From Dyella flagellata (GTDB lineage: Bacteria; Pseudomonadota; Gammaproteobacteria; Xanthomonadales; Rhodanobacteraceae), in the NCBI RefSeq assembly GCF_030160275.1, contig NZ_BSOA01000001.1, positions 1 through 64,000 of the forward strand: a DNA stretch of 64,000 nt, given 5' to 3'. Below the pieces are notes generated by a model that did not search any database, was not told the origin of the DNA, and was given only the letters and a program-made list of their open reading frames with translations. Made by a program: the position numbers and the translations under genes. Below, one piece after another: positions 1 through 8,771 of this stretch. The number at the start of each line of letters is the position of its first letter. The stretch's first letter is position 1.

Positions 1-5
1 CACGC

Positions 6-57
6 CCTGCGGGCCTTCTGGACGTCATGCCGGGCACGTGGAATAGATCAGAGCATC
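6..57. repeat. 52-bp dispersed repeat, copy 1
   Basis: Bases 6-57 align without gaps to 21652-21703, with 43 of 52 positions identical by eye, including the 16-bp identical block AATAGATCAGAGCATC at the right end. In the second copy the repeat directly follows a 68-bp REP-like palindrome and ends just before the folE2 start codon. Here it ends next to the stop codon of the minus-strand glycosyltransferase; any matching palindrome would lie left of the window edge. Confidence 0.65.
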
Positions 58-58
58 C

Positions 59-1189
59 CTAGAGCGAGCGACCTGCAAAGAGAGCGACGTGGGCGCCATG
101 CAAACGCTGATACAAGGACTCAAACATCCGTGCGGTGCAATCGGCATCCTCCAGCAACGCCTTGCGCTGTGCCCTTGTCGCCAGTTGCAGTCGCAGTTCC
201 TCGTCATCCAGCACGCGGCGTATCGTTTCGGCCAGTTCTTCCCAGTCGCCCACGGGTACCGCCAGCGCCGCCAAGGGTGACCACTCCGCTATATGCCCAA
301 CCGCTGTCCCCACCGTTGGCACCCCGGCAACGGCCGCTTCCAACAGCACCAACGGCCCTGCTTCATGCAAAGACGACATCACCAGCAAGTCCGCGGCTTC
401 CATGATCGGCCGCAGCTCACGCTGGGTCTTGAAGCCGAGAAAACGCACCTGACGCTGCAGGCCCAGCTCGCGTGCCAGTGTTTGCAACTCGCCTTGCAAG
501 GTGTCAACGCCGACGATGTTCAGTTGGAAGTCCACGCCTTCCTTGGCCAGCAGCGCCATCGCCCGCAGCAAGGTCGGCTGATCCTTCACCCGATTGAGAC
601 TGGCCACGTGGACCAGGCGCGCACGCTCGGCACTGCGCCGGCGTGGCGTAAGCGGAGGCCACTTGTTGAGGTCAACGCCCAGCGGTACGCGTACCGGGTC
701 CAATTCCAGGGCACGTAATGAATCGATGATGGGCATGCTGGCCGCTGTAACCACCTCGGTACTGCGCAACACCAGCGCTTCGCGCAAACGGCCCTTCCAT
801 TTGCGCCGGCCGCCGTAGCCGATCTCATGCAAGGCAACCAGTTCGCCGCCGGCGATATGCACCAGGCTTGGAAGACGCAGGCATTTTGCGGCGACGACAG
901 CGACCAGGCTGCACGATCCGGAAAAAATGGCCTGGATCAGGTCAAAGGGCGCTCGCCGGTGCTCGGCAGTGATCGCCGCGATGGCGCGCAGGCGTGTCCA
1001 GCGTTCGCCGATGTTGTGGATGTGCGCGCCGGCCAGCTCCCACTGTGCCGCCTGCGCTTCCTGATGCAGCGCGAAAACATGCACTTCGTGCTGGCGCGCC
1101 AGGCGCTCGATCAGCGCCAGGAAGGCGGGAATCACCCCGCGTTCACCGCTTCGGTCCACGCCGCCGGGAAGGACCAGGGCGAGCTTCAT
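59..1189 (-). CDS. GT-B glycosyltransferase (group 1/family 4 type)
   Basis: A 376-residue glycosyltransferase of the group 1 type, expected to add a sugar to a lipid-linked oligosaccharide at the cytoplasmic face of the inner membrane. The Gly-rich N-terminus (LVLPGG, residues 5-10) and the C-terminal EX7E donor-binding motif (E276 and E284, in HEAGPLVLLEA) are both present. The ATG at 1189 is preferred to a start further upstream because it overlaps the stop of the preceding glycosyltransferase gene by 4 bp (ATGA), the pattern of most junctions in this operon. It is the last gene of the polysaccharide operon seen here, and its stop codon lies at the edge of a dispersed 52-bp repeat. The donor sugar cannot be told from sequence. 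Confidence 0.85.
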   Translation of the reverse strand: MKLALVLPGGVDRSGERGVIPAFLALIERLARQHEVHVFALHQEAQAAQWELAGAHIHNIGERWTRLRAIAAITAEHRRAPFDLIQAIFSGSCSLVAVVAAKCLRLPSLVHIAGGELVALHEIGYGGRRKWKGRLREALVLRSTEVVTAASMPIIDSLRALELDPVRVPLGVDLNKWPPLTPRRRSAERARLVHVASLNRVKDQPTLLRAMALLAKEGVDFQLNIVGVDTLQGELQTLARELGLQRQVRFLGFKTQRELRPIMEAADLLVMSSLHEAGPLVLLEAAVAGVPTVGTAVGHIAEWSPLAALAVPVGDWEELAETIRRVLDDEELRLQLATRAQRKALLEDADCTARMFESLYQRLHGAHVALFAGRSL

Positions 1190-2319
1190 CGGCCAGTCCC
1201 AGCCAGCACTTGCGCATAAGCTTCGGCCCATTGGCGGCCGAGCGCCTCAAACGAAAGCTTTTGCTCGAAATGCGCGCGCACCTGCGCTGGAGAAGATCTT
1301 TTGCCGGCCGCACGCACCAGCGCGTCGGCCAAGCTCGCGGCATTAGCGCAAGACCATAATTGACCGATGCGTCCGCCATCCGTCAAGGCACGAAACGATG
1401 GGATATCGGTAACCACCGGGCACGCTCCGCAAGCCATGGCTTCCAGCAACGCATAGCCACAGCTTTCGGCGCGGCTGCCGGAAACGAACAGATCGGCCGA
1501 TTGCATCAGCCGCTCGATGCGCTCGTGCGGAACCTTGCCAAGCAGATGAACGCGCCCGGCCAGCCTTGCATCTTGCTCGATGCGCTGCTGTACCTGGGCG
1601 AGCAGCGGCGCGCTGCCGAAGGCGCACCATAGCTGCAGGCTTGGGAGTTGCTCGGCGGCTTGCGCGACTCCGCTTAGCACGGTCAATGGATCCTTGCCGC
1701 CACTTAGATGCCCTACCCACACGACGCATGGATCACCGTAAAGGCCGCTCTCGGAGCGCGCTTGCGCACGATCGCCCGGCGTGAAACGGCAGCTCGACTC
1801 GGGTATCGCGAACAGTCGCGTCCCGGCTCCGAACACGCCTGCCGCGGTAAAAGGTTTGGCCAATTCGAGCGAGGTAAAGGTGGCGCCCGCCGCATCGGCG
1901 TACCAAGCTCGCCATTGCGATCGCCGCCACCAGCGCGGCGGCCGGTCGGCATGGTCCTGGAACAGCACCGGCAAGCGTGGCAGGTAATGCGAAATGGCTA
2001 AAGCCTGATCGCCGAACCCAAGACCATGCACGTGCAAGACGTTTGACCTGAGATGGTCAAGCAAGTCCGCGAAGTGATAACCGCGGTCGAGCAGTGTTTT
2101 GCCACGGCCGACCGGCATGAAGTGGTACTCGATACCGTTACGCGTCAGCCGCTCCTTGTGTCTTGCGGCCTGGATGACCGAGACCCTGATGCCGGAGCTG
2201 GCCGCGGCTTCGGGAATATCGACCACCGAGGGCCAGTGCTCGAATACCTCGGCCGCTGAGAGACCCGCTGGAGCGGGCAGGAAATTGATATGGGTGACGT
2301 GCACGGTTTCCTTTCGCAT
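1186..2319 (-). CDS. GT-B glycosyltransferase (group 1/family 4 type)
   Basis: A 377-residue glycosyltransferase with the GT-B layout. The N-terminal domain starts at VHVTHINFLPAPAGLS, and the C-terminal domain begins with VVWVGHLSGGKDPLTVL near residue 200 and ends with the EX7E motif (E285 and E293, in ESCGYALLEAMACG). It should build the repeat unit of the polysaccharide made by this locus. The ATG at 2319 follows the stop of the radical SAM gene with no spacer, and the 3' end overlaps the next glycosyltransferase by 4 bp, so the three genes are surely co-transcribed. The acceptor and donor are unknown. It is only distantly similar to its downstream neighbour, so the pair probably adds two different sugars. 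Confidence 0.85.
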   Translation of the reverse strand: MRKETVHVTHINFLPAPAGLSAAEVFEHWPSVVDIPEAAASSGIRVSVIQAARHKERLTRNGIEYHFMPVGRGKTLLDRGYHFADLLDHLRSNVLHVHGLGFGDQALAISHYLPRLPVLFQDHADRPPRWWRRSQWRAWYADAAGATFTSLELAKPFTAAGVFGAGTRLFAIPESSCRFTPGDRAQARSESGLYGDPCVVWVGHLSGGKDPLTVLSGVAQAAEQLPSLQLWCAFGSAPLLAQVQQRIEQDARLAGRVHLLGKVPHERIERLMQSADLFVSGSRAESCGYALLEAMACGACPVVTDIPSFRALTDGGRIGQLWSCANAASLADALVRAAGKRSSPAQVRAHFEQKLSFEALGRQWAEAYAQVLAGTGR

Positions 2320-3834
2320 CTACGCCCCCGACACCTGCGGTATGCGCAGGCGCACCAGCCGGTTGGCCAGGTTCAGTTCCCACGGCCGGTCATAGCAGCG
2401 ATAGCGATAGCGCCACGTCGCCATGGCACTCAGGCTGCGCTTGGCCCAGTGCGGCGAGCGCAAGTCCTGCACGGTGGGATAGCGGCAGCGCAGCACCGTA
2501 ACGAAATCGTGGATGCGCTGGCGTAGTTTGTCGGTAAGCCACGGCGCATCGACATGGCAGGCATAGTCGACCCATTGCCGCTGGGTCCATTCTTCGGGCG
2601 TTGTCGGAAATACCACCGGTTCGCCGTTGAGATCGAGCAACGGCGTGGCGGGTCGTTTGCCACGATCCTTCTCATGCCGGCTGCTCTCCGGCAGCGGCGT
2701 GTAGATGTAGACGACGACCTCCGTCTGCGGGTTGATGCGTTTCATCTCGCGGATGAACTCGAAGGTATGCTCGGTTTCCTCCTCGGTATTCTGCGGTGGC
2801 GCCACCATGAAGGACAGTTCCGGAATCACACCGTTGCGCCGGCACAACTCGACCACTTGCAGCGTCTGGTCCGGCCGCGTGCCCTTGCGGATCTCCTTCA
2901 GCATCTGGCCGTTGGGCGATTCCGCCCCGATGTAGGCCATCTTCAGCCGGCTCTTGCGGACCAGCTTCCACGTGCTTTCCGACAGCTTCAGCAATGCATC
3001 GGCGCGGGCGAAGCACCACCATGGCATTTCCAGCTTCGCCATCACCTCCAGCAGAGGGATCATGTCGGCTTCGCGATCGAAGAAGTTGTTGTCGAAATAC
3101 AGCACCGAATCGGCGCCCAGCTCATACTTCAGGTAGCTCAAGTCCCGTTCCAGGCGCTCCGCGGCCGGCAGTATCGTGGTGCCGCCGAACATCGCGGCAA
3201 CGCCGCAGAACGTGCAACGGAAACGGCAACCGATGGCGGCCTGGTGAGCGGCTGTATGCCGGCCCAGAAAAGTGCTTGCCAGATAGCGGCGCGGATCGCC
3301 CAGCTTGTCGTAGGGGAGCACATGGCCATCATCGGGCAGCGCAAAATGGCGATTCGGGTTGTGCACGATGCTGCCACCGTTTTTCCATGACAGTCCGCTG
3401 ATACTGGCCAGCGCGGGCTCCGGGTTTTGCAAGGCATTCAGCAATTCCGGCAGGCTCTCCTTGCCCTCGCCACGGATGGCGTAATCGACGTAGGGGGCTG
3501 CCAGGGCGGTTTCCGTGTGTAGCGTGGGAAAGTAGCCGCCCCAGATGATGGGCGTGGCGGGAAAGCGCTCGCGGATAGCTTTGGACACCTCAATCGCCGG
3601 AGCAACTTGCGGGCCGCCCATCACGCTGACCCCCACCGCATCGAAGCGGCCCTGCTCCAGCTTGCGCAAGCTGGCATCGACCAGGTCGCGGTCGACGTTG
3701 CCGTCGACGATTTCGCTGCTGCCGTGTTTGTCCAGAGCGGCGGACAGGTGCAGCAAGGACAGCGGAAAACGCGCATTGACGCGCGACGTGGTGATGGTGG
3801 GATTGATCAGTAGTGTGTTGGGGGATTGGGACAT
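2320..3834 (-). CDS. B12-binding-domain radical SAM protein
   Basis: A 504-residue protein with an N-terminal cobalamin-binding-like Rossmann domain (about residues 7-140, with GVSVMGGPQVAPA and IIWGGYFPTL) and a radical SAM domain whose cluster cysteines are C203, C207 and C210 (CRFRCTFC). A long C-terminal part with many Trp and Arg follows. Family members use a 4Fe-4S cluster and S-adenosylmethionine to start radical chemistry, often methylation at unreactive carbon or a rearrangement. A DXHXXG-type B12 box is not evident, so cobalamin binding is uncertain. The gene stands between two methyltransferases with an amidohydrolase and two glycosyltransferases in a polysaccharide operon, which suggests modification of a sugar, lipid or attached group. 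The substrate cannot be named. The ATG at 3834 is the first good start. Confidence 0.85.
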   Translation of the reverse strand: MSQSPNTLLINPTITTSRVNARFPLSLLHLSAALDKHGSSEIVDGNVDRDLVDASLRKLEQGRFDAVGVSVMGGPQVAPAIEVSKAIRERFPATPIIWGGYFPTLHTETALAAPYVDYAIRGEGKESLPELLNALQNPEPALASISGLSWKNGGSIVHNPNRHFALPDDGHVLPYDKLGDPRRYLASTFLGRHTAAHQAAIGCRFRCTFCGVAAMFGGTTILPAAERLERDLSYLKYELGADSVLYFDNNFFDREADMIPLLEVMAKLEMPWWCFARADALLKLSESTWKLVRKSRLKMAYIGAESPNGQMLKEIRKGTRPDQTLQVVELCRRNGVIPELSFMVAPPQNTEEETEHTFEFIREMKRINPQTEVVVYIYTPLPESSRHEKDRGKRPATPLLDLNGEPVVFPTTPEEWTQRQWVDYACHVDAPWLTDKLRQRIHDFVTVLRCRYPTVQDLRSPHWAKRSLSAMATWRYRYRCYDRPWELNLANRLVRLRIPQVSGA

Positions 3835-3899
3835 AAGGATGTAGATCGCTCGCTATTCATTCCACACGGCAAGGAAATTTGAGGTTATCGACAAGACAC

Positions 3900-4598
3900 T
3901 CAGCCTCTACGCAACCTGAACACCAACGCCACCGGCACAGCCAATGCCGTACGATCAAAATTCGCCTCGGCCGGAATGTCCATCGGATCAAGCATCGGTT
4001 CCAGCACATCCTCGATCACCCATCCAAGCGCCGCACACGCCGCGTGCCAATGGCTGTAAAGATGTTGCGTATGCCGCACCGCATAACGTTGTCCGTCATG
4101 CTTGAAATCGCGCTGCCAACCTAGCGCCGGACCGATCGGATGGAAGTCGCTGCACAGCACGATGCCATCGGGCCTGGTGACGCGGTGCAATTCGCGCAAG
4201 GCGTCATGCAAACGCTCCAGGTGCCCGACGACCAGTCCGCAAACAGTCAGGTCCGCCCAGGCATCGAGCACCGGCAACGAGGTCATGCTGCCTTGTGCGA
4301 GCCCGATGCCCGCGTCGAATCGGCCTGCAGTCAGCTCGGTGCAGGCACGCTGCAACATCGCCGAGGAAAGATCCACGCCGATCGTGCGTGATGCGCCGCG
4401 CCGCAAGACATGCAGCATGTAGCGCCCGCTGCCGCAACCGACATCGAGCACGTTCAAGCCATTGAGGTCCGCCGGCATCAGTCCGAGCATGGCGCGCTCT
4501 TCGGCCAGCATCACCGGGTTGTGGGCGCGCGCCGGATAGTGGGGTGCCCACATCGCGTAAGCTTCCATCGGTGACAGCACGGGCGCGCGGGTCATCAT
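3900..4598 (-). CDS. Class I SAM-dependent methyltransferase
   Basis: A 232-residue methyltransferase with motif I LDVGCGSGRY (residues 51-60), an acidic ribose-binding residue in TIGVDLS, and a later LHRVTRPDGIVLCSDFHP segment typical of the methyltransferase 11/UbiE-like group. It transfers a methyl group from SAM to a small molecule or sugar-linked substrate in the cytosol. Its start, at the first of two consecutive ATG codons (4598), overlaps the amidohydrolase stop by 4 bp, so the two products are probably made together. A 65-bp gap separates it from the radical SAM gene downstream. The substrate is unknown; a second unrelated-looking methyltransferase lies on the other side of the amidohydrolase. 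Confidence 0.85.
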   Translation of the reverse strand: MMTRAPVLSPMEAYAMWAPHYPARAHNPVMLAEERAMLGLMPADLNGLNVLDVGCGSGRYMLHVLRRGASRTIGVDLSSAMLQRACTELTAGRFDAGIGLAQGSMTSLPVLDAWADLTVCGLVVGHLERLHDALRELHRVTRPDGIVLCSDFHPIGPALGWQRDFKHDGQRYAVRHTQHLYSHWHAACAALGWVIEDVLEPMLDPMDIPAEANFDRTALAVPVALVFRLRRG

Positions 4599-5830
4599 CC
4601 GAGACCCCCGCTTGCCGCCACAAGCACGCGCTCATCGCTGCATGGCCCCGCAGCCAGTTCGAGTCCCGGCTCAAGCGCCAGCAAGGCCGGATCTGCTAGC
4701 GCGCTGGCGAGCAGCTTCGGCCTGCCATCCAGCGTCACCGGCACCGCATCCACCCCGGCTACGGCAAACCATTCGGCGAAATCCGGGTCCGCGATGCGCG
4801 GCATGCCATCACGCAGGACGGCGCGAATCTGGCTGCGTGCAATCCCAGCCAGACTGCGTACGGGATCGCCGCCGAGGTCCTCGACGACCACCAGGTCCGC
4901 CACCGCACCCGGCTGCAGGTGACCGCGCGATGGCATGCGCAGGATATGCGCAGCTTGCGTAGTCACCAGCGCGAGCAATTGTGCAGGATCGAGGCCATAT
5001 CGATCGACCGCGCCAGCCAATTCGTCCAGCAGATCGCGCGCTCCGCTGAGCCGTGAATCGCTGCCCAGCGCAAGCCGGCCTGCCGCGCACAGGCGACGCG
5101 GGTCCAGCGTATGCCCCAGCAAGCGCAAATTGCTGCTGGGACACCACACCACCGCGGCGGCTTGCGCTATCGCGCGCTCGATGTCCTCGCTGCTCAGACC
5201 CACGCCGTGGATCAACACGCTGTTGCCGGCCAGGCAGCCGATTTGATCCAGCTGTGCCAGTTCTGCACGCGCCACCGCATCGGTGCCTTCGGCGAGATGG
5301 ATCAGCCATGGATGTTCCGCCGGGGTAGCGGCAAAACTCTCCCGCACCGGCGGCCCATACTCGGGCCAGCCCAGCGCATAACTCCAGCCGTAGTCGCGCA
5401 ACAGCGCGACGGGAAAATCTTCCTCGTCCAGCACCGGATGCCAGGGATCGTGGTGCGCCACACAGGTGGTACCGGCCAGCAAATTTTTCAGCGCGCCGTG
5501 CCGCATGCGCAAGGCCTTGGGCAACCGCAGCGCGGCCATCACTTCCGGAGCCTGGAAATGCTCCTGGAACGCGCGAATCCACGCATAACTGTTGGGAAAA
5601 GGCGCATGGCCGCCCAAGGCGGGAATGGCATTGACGTGCAGATGGTCGTGCGCGTTGATCAAGCCGGGGAAAACCAGGTGATCGCGCAGGTCCACGCCGT
5701 AAGCCCGCGGCGCCGGCGTGGCATCCATGCGCCCTGCCCTGATCGACAAAGCTGCTCCCGTCACACCATCGGGCGTCACCGTGACAGCGTGGTGTAGGTT
5801 GACATGGGCCCGGGTCGCTGATGCATCCAT
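4595..5830 (-). CDS. Amidohydrolase superfamily protein (ATZ/TRZ/MtaD-like)
   Basis: A 411-residue metal-dependent hydrolase of the amidohydrolase superfamily. Visible metal-binding and catalytic residues are H61 and H63 (NAHDHLH), H179 (IHLAEG, with E182), H209 (IHGVGL) and D259 (LGSDS), the set found in mononuclear deaminases and chlorohydrolases such as MtaD and TrzN. It ends with the composite-domain segment GHLQPGAVADLVVVED. Known relatives deaminate or dechlorinate aminohydro-heterocycles such as adenosine derivatives, guanine or triazines. Such an enzyme is not usual in polysaccharide synthesis. Here it lies between two methyltransferase genes, 5 bp after one and overlapping the other by 4 bp, so it belongs to a modification module of this operon. 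The real substrate is unknown. Confidence 0.85.
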   Translation of the reverse strand: MDASATRAHVNLHHAVTVTPDGVTGAALSIRAGRMDATPAPRAYGVDLRDHLVFPGLINAHDHLHVNAIPALGGHAPFPNSYAWIRAFQEHFQAPEVMAALRLPKALRMRHGALKNLLAGTTCVAHHDPWHPVLDEEDFPVALLRDYGWSYALGWPEYGPPVRESFAATPAEHPWLIHLAEGTDAVARAELAQLDQIGCLAGNSVLIHGVGLSSEDIERAIAQAAAVVWCPSSNLRLLGHTLDPRRLCAAGRLALGSDSRLSGARDLLDELAGAVDRYGLDPAQLLALVTTQAAHILRMPSRGHLQPGAVADLVVVEDLGGDPVRSLAGIARSQIRAVLRDGMPRIADPDFAEWFAVAGVDAVPVTLDGRPKLLASALADPALLALEPGLELAAGPCSDERVLVAASGGLG

Positions 5831-5835
5831 AGGCT

Positions 5836-6714
5836 TCAGCGCCGCTGCATCACGATCAGGAAGTGATCGCCCATGTCGCGCAAGCCCGGCAGTGCGCCAA
5901 AGCGATCATCCAGACGGCCGAGCCGATCGCAAGCCGACTGATGGCGGTGATAAAACTCCACCAGGTAGGGCGGCGGCATGAACAGGCTCATAGCTCGATA
6001 GCCGTTCAGCGTGAAATGGGCTGCAAAGGTGCGATAGAACTCGCGCGGCAGGTAGTAATGCGTCCAGATCGTATGGCGATTCATGCCCACTGCGGTGGCG
6101 CCGCGCGCAGCGCGCACGCAAGCACGCTTGATGCGCCGCTTGAACAGGTAATAGCCCACTTCCCACGGGCAGATGCGCCCGATCACCGAAAACACCAGCT
6201 TACCGCCCGGCTGCAATAGGCGCGCGCATTGGACCGCGACGTCACCCAGGTCCGGCGCGCAGTTGAGAGGACCGAAATTGGAATAGATGCCGTCAAAGCC
6301 GCCCTCCAACCGGTCGAGCTGGTGCACGCCGACGTGCAGCGCCGCAACCTGCGCCTGAACACCTGCCGCGGTCGCCCGTGCCTGCGTGCGTTCCACCATG
6401 CGCGGCGACCAGTCGCTGGCGACCACCTGGTAACCGCGCCGTGCAAATTCCACCGCATCGATGCCTGTGCCGCAGCCCAGATCGAGCAGGCGCGAGCCGG
6501 CAGGGACTTCGCTGCTCACGCTGTTCCACAGCGTGAGACGCATGCGCTGGATCAGTTCGTTGTTGCCGCGTGGCCCGTCATAGTCCGGGGCAACGCTATC
6601 GAAGGCGCGCTGGGTATCGAGCAGCTGCGTTTCGCTCAGGGTTGCCGGGGGGCTTCCTGCTTCCAGTTTTAACGTACGGCTCACTACGGTCTCCACCGGG
6701 TCGGCATAGGGCAC
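5836..6714 (-). CDS. Class I SAM-dependent methyltransferase
   Basis: A 292-residue methyltransferase. The SAM-binding motif I is LLDLGCGTGIDAVEFA (residues 77-92), followed by VVASDWSPRMVERTQARA, the acidic-loop region. The C-terminal third (YHRHQSACDRLGRLDDRFG) is longer than in the neighbouring 232-residue methyltransferase, so the two differ. The best start is GTG at 6714. The gene opens the methyltransferase-amidohydrolase-methyltransferase block, 69 bp after the Wzz-like gene; that gap holds a degenerate half of the 68-bp palindrome. The acceptor could be a sugar hydroxyl, a quinone-like ring or the amidohydrolase product; sequence alone does not decide. Confidence 0.85.
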   Translation of the reverse strand: MPYADPVETVVSRTLKLEAGSPPATLSETQLLDTQRAFDSVAPDYDGPRGNNELIQRMRLTLWNSVSSEVPAGSRLLDLGCGTGIDAVEFARRGYQVVASDWSPRMVERTQARATAAGVQAQVAALHVGVHQLDRLEGGFDGIYSNFGPLNCAPDLGDVAVQCARLLQPGGKLVFSVIGRICPWEVGYYLFKRRIKRACVRAARGATAVGMNRHTIWTHYYLPREFYRTFAAHFTLNGYRAMSLFMPPPYLVEFYHRHQSACDRLGRLDDRFGALPGLRDMGDHFLIVMQRR

Positions 6715-6755
6715 GCAGTGAGTGCGGGTTCGTGGGTGATTTGGTTGTATGGCAA

Positions 6756-6777
6756 AGCTGGGATTGGCAGCCCAGCC
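6756..6777. repeat. Degenerate half copy of the GTAGGCTGGGAT palindrome
   Basis: The stretch around 6757-6777 reads GCTGGGATT, a short loop, then CCCAGCC, which matches the inner stem of the 68-bp palindromes found at 17435, 21583, 22659, 29729 and 43553. The outer left arm is missing. It lies between the Wzz-like gene and a methyltransferase gene inside the polysaccharide operon and could form an RNA hairpin there. Confidence 0.45.
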
Positions 6778-6783
6778 TGCGCG

Positions 6784-7641
6784 CTACACGCCGGCGGCGA
6801 TGTGCTGCACTTTGGTGGACACCGCCACCCTGCGTCTGGCCGCATTCCTGGCCACCGCCGCCACGACTCCCGCGAACAGGCCCAACACCACACCCATTCC
6901 ATACATCAGTACAGGGTTGGGAAATACCGGATGCTCCGGCACGTATACCGGCCACATCAGCGAAGTGTCATAGGTATAAGTGGCGCTGAGGCGTGTGAGC
7001 AGTTCGTTGCGCGTCTGCTCCAGCGCGCGGATCTCGTCGTTCTTGCCGGTCATCAGCACGAAGGCGAGATTGTCCTTGCCCTGCGTGGCGACCTGCTGCA
7101 ATCGATCCCTTTCGGCCTTTACGCTCTCAAGATTGCTCTGAATTTCATCCAGGCGTTGATGGGCAAGCTTCAGCTGCGTCGCCTCCAGACCACGATGAAT
7201 GCCCTGCAGCTGGGCCACCGTGCCTTCGGCCAGCTCACGCGCCCGTTGCGGGGAGTGCGCGCGCACGCTGAGCTTGATCAGCGGTCCGGCGTACGCCAAC
7301 GGCTCCAGCTTGAAGCTCTTGCGATAAAGACCCGCTTCAGGCGACTTCGGGTCGATGCCCATGCTTTGCAGCGTCTGGTTCTGGAACGGAATCAGCTGCA
7401 ATCGCTCCAGCACGCGCTGCAGCGGCTCGGCCTTGGGATCCTGCCCCGACGGAGCCGCGCCGACCTGGCCGATCTGGATCCAGGCGCTGGCCTGCCATTG
7501 CGGTTTCAGCGTGAACATGAAGGCAATGGTGGCCAGCAGCACCACGGCGAACGTGGCCAGGAACCACAGCCACTCCCGGCACAACAGCCGCCACATGTCG
7601 ATCAGGTAGATTTCGTCTCGTTGCATAGGTGTCAGGCTCAT
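6784..7641 (-). CDS. Wzz-like polysaccharide chain-length/co-polymerase protein
   Basis: A 285-residue inner-membrane protein with the Wzz layout. A short cytosolic N-terminus (MSLTPMQRDEIYLIDMWRLL) is followed by a first membrane segment (WLWFLATFAVVLLATIAFMF), a long periplasmic region rich in coiled-coil helices (about residues 60-230), and a second membrane segment near VLMYGMGVVLGLFAGVVAAV. Such proteins set the number of repeat units that the Wzy polymerase joins. The ATG at 7641 overlaps the upstream polymerase stop by 4 bp and removes about 85 unlikely residues of leader. No kinase domain is attached, so it is closer to O-antigen Wzz or the membrane half of Wzc than to a full tyrosine autokinase. 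Confidence 0.8.
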   Translation of the reverse strand: MSLTPMQRDEIYLIDMWRLLCREWLWFLATFAVVLLATIAFMFTLKPQWQASAWIQIGQVGAAPSGQDPKAEPLQRVLERLQLIPFQNQTLQSMGIDPKSPEAGLYRKSFKLEPLAYAGPLIKLSVRAHSPQRARELAEGTVAQLQGIHRGLEATQLKLAHQRLDEIQSNLESVKAERDRLQQVATQGKDNLAFVLMTGKNDEIRALEQTRNELLTRLSATYTYDTSLMWPVYVPEHPVFPNPVLMYGMGVVLGLFAGVVAAVARNAARRRVAVSTKVQHIAAGV

Positions 7642-8771
7642 GGGATGGAATGGAGGGGTTGCGACCTGCTCGGCAGCCATGCCGCCAGCACCTGCAGCGC
7701 CAGGCACACGCCAATGAAGCCTGCATTGGTCCAGGTGTAGGCCTGCGGGGCGAACGGCGACATGACGCAGCAATAGGCAACGCGCAGGAAAATCAGCAAG
7801 GGAAACAGCGCCACGGCCGGACACATGCGGCGCACGCTCCATGCCAGCAAGGCATACAGACCAACTATCGACAGCACCGCCCCCATCGCCCCCCACGCAA
7901 TCAGGAACGGAAAGAACTCGGTGCCGACGTTGATGTTCGACGCGTCAAGCGGAATATCCGTGCCGGCGGTGGCGATGGAGCCCGCGCCCGGTACCAGCTG
8001 GTTGACCAGGAAACTCGCATTGACGTAGTGCTTGGCGAGAATCGAGCCGAAGTTGTACGGCCCGGCGCTTATATAGAGCAGCAGCCACTTGATGCCCTGC
8101 GGCGCGGCGCGATACATGTCGCTGAACGGCAAGGCCACCGTATCCAGCGAGCCCGAACGCAGGATGCCCAGCATGGAGAACATGCTCGCGCCCAGCACGC
8201 CGAGGAACACCACTGCTTTCCACGGTACCGGCTTGGCTTCGTTCCGACGCAGTAGCACCACCAGGGCAAGCGAAAACAGCGATGCGAGCAAGCGGTTGCG
8301 ATCGATCACCAGCACCGGGAACGCCACGCCGATCACGATCAGCAGATTGCGCAGCCACTTGTTGCGTGCGCACAGCACGCCAATCGGCGGCAGGGTCCAG
8401 CACATGTCGGAAATATGCCGGATGTGCTCGTGGCCACCCTCCATCGTGGCGTACGCGGAAGGCTTGTCCAGCAGAGGAATCGGGAACAGCAGCAAGTCCA
8501 GCAGACAGAACGCCGTGATGCCTGCGGCGTAAGCCAGGGCCACGAACGACTCCCGTGTGCCCACGTAGCCGCGCGCACGAAACGCATGCATCGGTGGCAA
8601 GCGTGGCCCGGCAAGCACGTCGAACAGCAAGATGCCAAGCGCGCTGACCACCAGCAGCAGCATGCCTTGCAAGTAGTCACCCGGCAGATTGTAGCTGAGC
8701 AGCGTGAGCCCGCAGGCCAGCAGGATTGGCACGGACAGATAGACCGACGGCAGGCGCAGCAGCCGATTCAT
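7638..8771 (-). CDS. Predicted O-antigen/exopolysaccharide repeat-unit polymerase (Wzy-like)
   Basis: A 377-residue integral membrane protein with about ten hydrophobic segments, beginning with PSVYLSVPILLACGLTLLSY and ending with FIGVCLALQVLAAWL. A large hydrophilic loop in the C-terminal half (about residues 200-270) is the usual Wzy topology. Wzy proteins show little sequence conservation, so the call rests on topology and on position between the Wzz-like protein, a GT2 enzyme and a flippase. The product would join lipid-linked repeat units in the periplasm. The ATG at 8771 and the stop both make 4-bp overlaps with neighbours. An O-acyltransferase or another transporter of similar size is less likely because no matching motif is seen. 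Confidence 0.65.
   Translation of the reverse strand: MNRLLRLPSVYLSVPILLACGLTLLSYNLPGDYLQGMLLLVVSALGILLFDVLAGPRLPPMHAFRARGYVGTRESFVALAYAAGITAFCLLDLLLFPIPLLDKPSAYATMEGGHEHIRHISDMCWTLPPIGVLCARNKWLRNLLIVIGVAFPVLVIDRNRLLASLFSLALVVLLRRNEAKPVPWKAVVFLGVLGASMFSMLGILRSGSLDTVALPFSDMYRAAPQGIKWLLLYISAGPYNFGSILAKHYVNASFLVNQLVPGAGSIATAGTDIPLDASNINVGTEFFPFLIAWGAMGAVLSIVGLYALLAWSVRRMCPAVALFPLLIFLRVAYCCVMSPFAPQAYTWTNAGFIGVCLALQVLAAWLPSRSQPLHSIP

Noticed and set aside
7642-7896. An 85-residue N-terminal extension of the Wzz-like protein
   Set aside because: It overlaps the polymerase gene in another frame; the ATG at 7641 gives a 4-bp overlap and the usual Wzz start.
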